In this document: positions 33,240 to 36,781 of the stretch, in pieces
How positions within the stretch are numbered: the first letter of the stretch is position 1
Layout of the letters: the number at the start of each line of letters is the position of its first letter
NCBI RefSeq assembly: GCF_003696345.1
Contig: NZ_RFLX01000032.1
Span: 1-36,781, forward strand
Direction: 5' to 3'
Source: Teichococcus wenyumeiae
GTDB taxonomy: Bacteria; Pseudomonadota; Alphaproteobacteria; Acetobacterales; Acetobacteraceae
Length of the DNA stretch: 36,781 nt
Position numbers and translations under genes: made by a program
Notes under the pieces: generated by a model
Told to the model about the DNA's origin: nothing
What the model saw: the letters and a program-made list of their open reading frames with translations, nothing else
The model's database searches: none

Positions 33240-34889
33240 CTACTTGCGCTTAATCCGTGGTGATAACCCACAGACGGTCAGATACCCCTTTGTGATGGCG
33301 TGATGGGTTTGCGCTTCGGTGCTCACCGGCACGATCAGGGAGTCATGCACGGGGAGGGCGAGGATGCCCTGCTGGCGCAGCAACCGCATCGCCAGGGTCA
33401 TCGCCTCGGCTTCCCGCGCCGCGAGGTAATGGGTCACCAGATGATGTGCCGGCTGCCCCACTTGCGCCACCAACTCCTCGGGCACTACCAGGGCGGGCTG
33501 CGCCAGGGCCGGAAAGCGCCGCATCACCGCGGCTCCGACGTCTTTGATTGGAGGGAGCTGTGCCACCACATCGGGCGCGAGCGAACGCGACCAGAAGGTC
33601 GGTGGCCGTCCTTTGCCGCAGGCTTCCATCACCCACTGCTTGACGACCGGCCGTGCAAATCCGTGCCCTTCATAAGGATTCCCATCAGGAGGTGGCGAAC
33701 CCAGCAGGCCCAGCAGCAGCGCCAAGTGCGAAGCGCTGACATCCAACTCCACCACCGCTTCGCCGCCGATCTGCAACCGCGCCCGCTGCGCCGCGCCGAG
33801 GCTGGCATAGCTGCTAACATGCCCGGCTCCGGCATCGCCGCCGTTGCCCACGGCGTACCAGCGCCCCTGCAAGAGCCGGGAGCCGCTGAACACCCGATAC
33901 CATTGCGGTGGGTAGCACGGCGTCTCATCCGGAAAGCGCACGGGGATAGCTGCGGCGAGGGCGTTCTGCGCTGCCACATCGTCCTCTAGGTCACGCCAGC
34001 CCGCGGCTGGTTCTGCGCCGGACGGCTCGGCCATCGCGCCGCCCGACCCCGGCGGCGCCGCGTCGCGCCAAGCGTCCCATGGCTGTTTCCGAAACGGCCG
34101 TAGTTCCAGCAGCGCCCGCGGCTGCGGTGCGCGCCGCGGCGTCGGCGCCCGAAAGGCCGCCCGGATCGTGGTGGGTGTCAGGCCATGCGCTTGGGCCAGC
34201 TGCAGCAGGGCGTCCGTTGGCCAGTACCGAGCCGACTTCCCCTTGCCACCCTGGCCCATGCGAAAGCGGTGCGTCGGGGGCAGGCGAACGCCGCCATGGT
34301 GCACGATCAGCGCCTCGGCCTTCAGCACCTCGATGACCGTCTTGAACACCCGTCGTCCGACAGTCTGAACGGGGTCCGTGATGGCCGCGGCGCTGGCATC
34401 GGCCGGTGCGGCCTTTGGCGTGAAGCTCTCGGCCTGGTTGCTGCGCCACGCCGGCCGCGGCCCGTCCGGGTGCCACCAGGCCCGCAGTAATCCGCCCACC
34501 ATGGCACCGACCGCCTGCCGCAGCTTGAGTAGCCCGGCCGTGTGTCGCTGGTTCCTGCGGGTCTGCGGCGCCAGCTCAGCGGTGAGGACCTGCTCGACCA
34601 GTGTCGCCACCAGGGCTCTCGCCGCTGGGGTTCGCGGCGTCAGGTCGAGCGCCCAGAACACCGCGCGGTTCAGGAAGGCCGGGGAACCGATGGGCGCCAC
34701 TACCGTGTCGCTTGGCGCTGACGCAGGCTTACGATGGGCTGCCCTGTGCGGCGTTGGGATGGCAGAACCCGAGGGTGGAATCTTGTGCCGCGCCGCCCCA
34801 CCCTGCCGCCGATGTTCCAACTTTTGGTTCCGGTTATGCCTCTCTCTGTTCTTATGCGCTGGACGACGTGTCGTCCAGCGCTCGGTCAT
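33240..34889 (-). CDS. Plasmid protein with family A polymerase-like motifs
   Basis: 549 residues from ATG 34889. The first 70 are low-complexity and basic, so the true start may lie further in. Residues 71-260 are helical. The C-terminal half shows a spaced set that recalls the palm of family A polymerases: VVELDVSASHLALLLG at 379-394 (Asp383, like motif A DYSQIELR), RPVVKQW at 413-419 (Arg/Lys, like motif B), a helix with REAEAMTLAMRLL at 492-504, and LPVHDSLIVP at 512-521 (His515-Asp516, like motif C VHDE). WYRVFSGS and GRWYAVGNGG precede motif A. I infer a polymerase-like replication protein. No close family can be named, and activity is unproven. Confidence 0.6.
   Translation of the reverse strand: MTERWTTRRPAHKNRERHNRNQKLEHRRQGGAARHKIPPSGSAIPTPHRAAHRKPASAPSDTVVAPIGSPAFLNRAVFWALDLTPRTPAARALVATLVEQVLTAELAPQTRRNQRHTAGLLKLRQAVGAMVGGLLRAWWHPDGPRPAWRSNQAESFTPKAAPADASAAAITDPVQTVGRRVFKTVIEVLKAEALIVHHGGVRLPPTHRFRMGQGGKGKSARYWPTDALLQLAQAHGLTPTTIRAAFRAPTPRRAPQPRALLELRPFRKQPWDAWRDAAPPGSGGAMAEPSGAEPAAGWRDLEDDVAAQNALAAAIPVRFPDETPCYPPQWYRVFSGSRLLQGRWYAVGNGGDAGAGHVSSYASLGAAQRARLQIGGEAVVELDVSASHLALLLGLLGSPPPDGNPYEGHGFARPVVKQWVMEACGKGRPPTFWSRSLAPDVVAQLPPIKDVGAAVMRRFPALAQPALVVPEELVAQVGQPAHHLVTHYLAAREAEAMTLAMRLLRQQGILALPVHDSLIVPVSTEAQTHHAITKGYLTVCGLSPRIKRK
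34857..34880. repeat. Perfect inverted repeat at the 5' end of the polymerase-like gene
   Basis: Ten-base arms CGCTGGACGA and TCGTCCAGCG flank CGTG. The repeat covers codons about 4-11 of the polymerase-like frame as annotated. If the true start is downstream, it would be in the promoter or leader. It may be an operator or a replication-protein site. Confidence 0.55.
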
Positions 34890-35076
34890 GTCTAGTCAAG
34901 GGCTCTGGAGCCTGTCTCAGGTTGAAAAATACATTGGAATAGAAGGGTAAAAACCGGACGCGATTTTCGATGATTAATCGTAACAAACGTGACGCGGTAG
35001 CCCTGCGTGACCCACTGCCATGTCGGCTGTCTTGCAAGAGCCGGAAGAGGGAGGTTGAGGCACGTCACCCGCCTGG
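34890..35076. other. AT-richer divergent gap, possible origin or control region
   Basis: Between two divergent genes, about 34920-34995 is clearly AT-richer than its surroundings, with GATTAATC inside a longer CGAT...ATCG inverted pair. No standard DnaA box is obvious. With the inverted repeat beside it, this is one candidate for a replication origin. Confidence 0.4.
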
Positions 35077-36099
35077 ATGGTGCCTCTCATGTCAGACTGG
35101 CAGAGTGGTATGAGGTCGTGGTCAGCTCCCTTGTCATCCTTGCAGGACCCCATGCCACCCGTGTCCGACACACCTGACCCTTTGCCCCCGCCGCAACCTG
35201 CCAACCATGTCCTGATGGTGCGGGTGGACGACGGCATGCTGATGGCGTCGCGGCCCTGCACACCGGAGGAGCGCGACGCGGCGGTCGCGGTGGTGTCGGC
35301 GGCCATCCTCGGCGTGCGTCCGGACCAACTGCCGCCGCCCTTCATCGGCTGGATGCCCGCGATCTCCTGGGCCAAGGTTGGCACTGCGCCGGACCCCTTC
35401 GGGGACACTTTGCCGCGCAACCTGAAGACGCCGCCCAACGAAGGGGCGCAGGTGCGCCTCAGTGCCATCCGGGCGGGCTCGGTGTTCTTTCAGGTCAAGA
35501 CCGCCTCGCGCACCATCCGTTGTGATCTGGACCCCTGGTTCGACACGCTGACACCGCTGGTGCGTGTTGCACAGATCCTGCGCGATGGCGGCTTTCCCTG
35601 GATTGTGTCGGAAGACCGCATCCGCATTGTCACGCGTCCGGTGCCCGAGGCCCCCACGGCCTTGCGCCTCCTCGTCCTGGACTGGCAGTGCAGCGAGATC
35701 CATGCCGTGGTGGAGCGCGCCGCATTCCTGGCCCAATGGCGCCAGATGCTGGAGGCAATTGCCGACACTGAGCATCTCGCCCACAGGGGCGTGCTGCACG
35801 GAGAGCTACCAGATACCGTGGTGCACGAGCAGGCCGATGCCGCGTGGCAACGCTTGGTCGCCGCCGGCACGCCCGACGATGAGGATGATGAAGCCGAAGC
35901 CCTGTTCGTCGGCGCCTACATCGCCCGCCGCATTCGCCTGACCCCGCGCCAGCAGGCCTATATGGCGGCCGAGCGGCAGATGCTGCGCACCTTGGTCATC
36001 CCGGAAGAATGGCCCCCTCTCGTGGGCCCCGATGGCCGCGACGAGGAAGAGGTCGAGATCCTGCTGGACGACGCTGCGGACGCGCCAGGCCGGGAGTAA
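35077..36099 (+). CDS. Unknown acidic protein, divergent from the polymerase-like gene
   Basis: 340 residues from ATG 35077; ATG 35152, four bases after AGGA, is a good alternative and removes 25 weak residues. I do not recognise it. A proline-rich N-terminus leads to a mixed alpha/beta body (VLMVRVDDGMLMASRPCTPE, IRAGSVFFQVKTASRTIRCD) and an acidic C-terminus with DDEDDEAEALF and RDEEEVEILLDD. No membrane segment or enzyme motif is seen. Its position back-to-back with a putative replication gene suggests a plasmid maintenance role, but that is only context. Confidence 0.55.
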   Translation: MVPLMSDWQSGMRSWSAPLSSLQDPMPPVSDTPDPLPPPQPANHVLMVRVDDGMLMASRPCTPEERDAAVAVVSAAILGVRPDQLPPPFIGWMPAISWAKVGTAPDPFGDTLPRNLKTPPNEGAQVRLSAIRAGSVFFQVKTASRTIRCDLDPWFDTLTPLVRVAQILRDGGFPWIVSEDRIRIVTRPVPEAPTALRLLVLDWQCSEIHAVVERAAFLAQWRQMLEAIADTEHLAHRGVLHGELPDTVVHEQADAAWQRLVAAGTPDDEDDEAEALFVGAYIARRIRLTPRQQAYMAAERQMLRTLVIPEEWPPLVGPDGRDEEEVEILLDDAADAPGRE

Positions 36100-36390
36100 A
36101 CCGAACCCGCGGCCGGCTCCTGCCGCCGCCAGACTGTTCCAACGAACCAGAGGCCTGGGGCCCCTGGACCAGGCGGAACCGCGAACTTGAGCCTGTGCCA
36201 GCGTCCTCTATCAGCAAGCTGCAAGGATCGGCTGCCAGGGCAGAGATGCCAGGCTTGCACCCGGGTGGAGTCCCGCTGCACCGCGACCAGTTGGCGCAGC
36301 AATCGGAAAGGCCGCGAGGCCCTGTCCCAACCCTGGGCCGGGGCCTCACCTCATCCGAGCTCCTCGCAGTGCTGGCTGTCCTGCCAACCC
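36100..36390. other. Gap between convergent genes
   Basis: This stretch between the acidic protein and the recombinase end contains only shadow frames. I see no domain, repeat or clear terminator. Confidence 0.4.
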
Positions 36391-36781
36391 TCATGTTGAT
36401 CCGACCCGAAGCTTCCGCTCCTGCCGCCGCAACGCCTTCCGCCTTGCTGCGATGACGTCGTGATGCTGGCGCTGCGCCTGATGCGCCTGCGCCACGATGT
36501 AGTAGCGTTCCGTGGTCTCGAAGCCAGCATGTCCCAGCAGCTGTGCGGTGGCGCGCACATGATCCGGGTCCTCCAGTGCCATCGTGGTGGCAACGCAGTC
36601 GCGGAACAGGTGAGCATTCACCCTATGCCCGAAGCGCGGCTGGGTATGGCGGATGAGGGCCTTCCACTGCGCGCTCATGCTGAACGGCATGCCACATTGC
36701 GAGAGCCACAGGTGCTGCCCCGCCGGCCGCAGCGGCTGCGCCGGGTCGCGGCCGCCGCGCAACCGCAGCAGCCGCGGCCGG
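36391..36781 (-). CDS. Tyrosine recombinase, C-terminal third (cut by window edge)
   Basis: The frame is open to the right edge and ends at 36391. It carries the missing half of an integrase catalytic domain: NAHLFRDCVAT with the His and Arg of HxxR, LLGHAGFETTERYYIV with the second His and the nucleophile Tyr. It begins RPRLLRLRGGRD with no start codon of its own other than an unlikely TTG at 36762. Joined to the 1-763 gene, YLDH from the left edge continues into RPRLL through one codon of form T?C, giving about 384 residues. The intact integrase at 763-2487 has DLYCKSYRPLL at the same place, so the missing codon is probably Tyr. Confidence 0.85.
   Translation of the reverse strand, partial: RPRLLRLRGGRDPAQPLRPAGQHLWLSQCGMPFSMSAQWKALIRHTQPRFGHRVNAHLFRDCVATTMALEDPDHVRATAQLLGHAGFETTERYYIVAQAHQAQRQHHDVIAARRKALRRQERKLRVGST

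Noticed and set aside
33240-33300. DnaA box-like sequence near 33260
   Set aside because: It matches the consensus poorly and lies inside the coding region of the polymerase-like gene.
1-36781. tRNA, rRNA or relaxase genes
   Set aside because: I looked for cloverleaf-type sequence, rRNA words and relaxase HUH motifs by eye and saw none; a computed search could still find a divergent one.

Overview
The window looks like an almost complete circular plasmid of about 36.8 kb from a high-GC alphaproteobacterium. Acetobacteraceae/Rhodospirillales is my best guess, from GC-rich codon use and the style of the integrase, HTH and ParA proteins; nothing in the sequence fixes the taxon. The circular reading rests on one gene. 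The N-terminal half of a tyrosine recombinase runs off the left edge (1-763, minus strand). A C-terminal half with exactly the missing catalytic motifs runs in from the right edge (36391-36781, minus strand). Joined, they form one ordinary recombinase if a single base is added at the junction.

Layout: (1) 36391-36781 plus 1-2900: two tyrosine recombinases overlapping at TGATG and a small excisionase-like protein. (2) 3200-5180: a ribbon-helix-helix-like protein, a DUF2283-DUF3018 fusion resembling an orphan antitoxin, a five-cysteine protein and the tail of an IS66-type transposase. (3) 5478-12031: a GmrSD-type DUF262/DUF1524 protein and two unnamed two-gene units. One unit is on the plus strand (8086-9388), the other on the minus strand (9636-12031) and clearly poorer in GC; each carries a PD-(D/E)XK-like motif. 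(4) 13042-15030: an NYN-domain protein and a lipoprotein. (5) 15296-19759: a divergent serine recombinase, small membrane proteins, a gene cut by a 247-bp MITE with a perfect 6-bp target duplication, then a compact DUF488 / dual-OB-like / HNH-like / unknown gene run. (6) 19784-21654: a type Ib ParA with a ribbon-helix-helix partner between arrays of short GTAAG/GCATG repeats (probable centromere), a structured non-coding segment and an HTH protein that may initiate replication. (7) 21651-23519: a CheB-like protein without its catalytic serine and a MetF-like protein, with related inverted repeats around them. (8) 23767-32003: a restriction-modification block. An overlapping methyltransferase/helicase/GIY-YIG operon faces a minus-strand PD-(D/E)XK protein, a small protein and an EVE-like/HNH endonuclease. 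(9) 32061-36099: an unknown protein, a large protein with remote resemblance to a family A DNA polymerase palm, an inverted repeat and AT-rich gap beside it, and a divergent acidic protein.

In short, this is a small plasmid with partition, replication and recombination genes and several separate nucleic-acid defence modules. I saw no relaxase, type IV secretion, tRNA, rRNA or CRISPR array. The best candidates for undescribed systems are the 9636-12031 gene pair, the 8086-9388 gene pair, the polymerase-like plasmid protein and the CheB-like/MetF-like pair with shared repeats.
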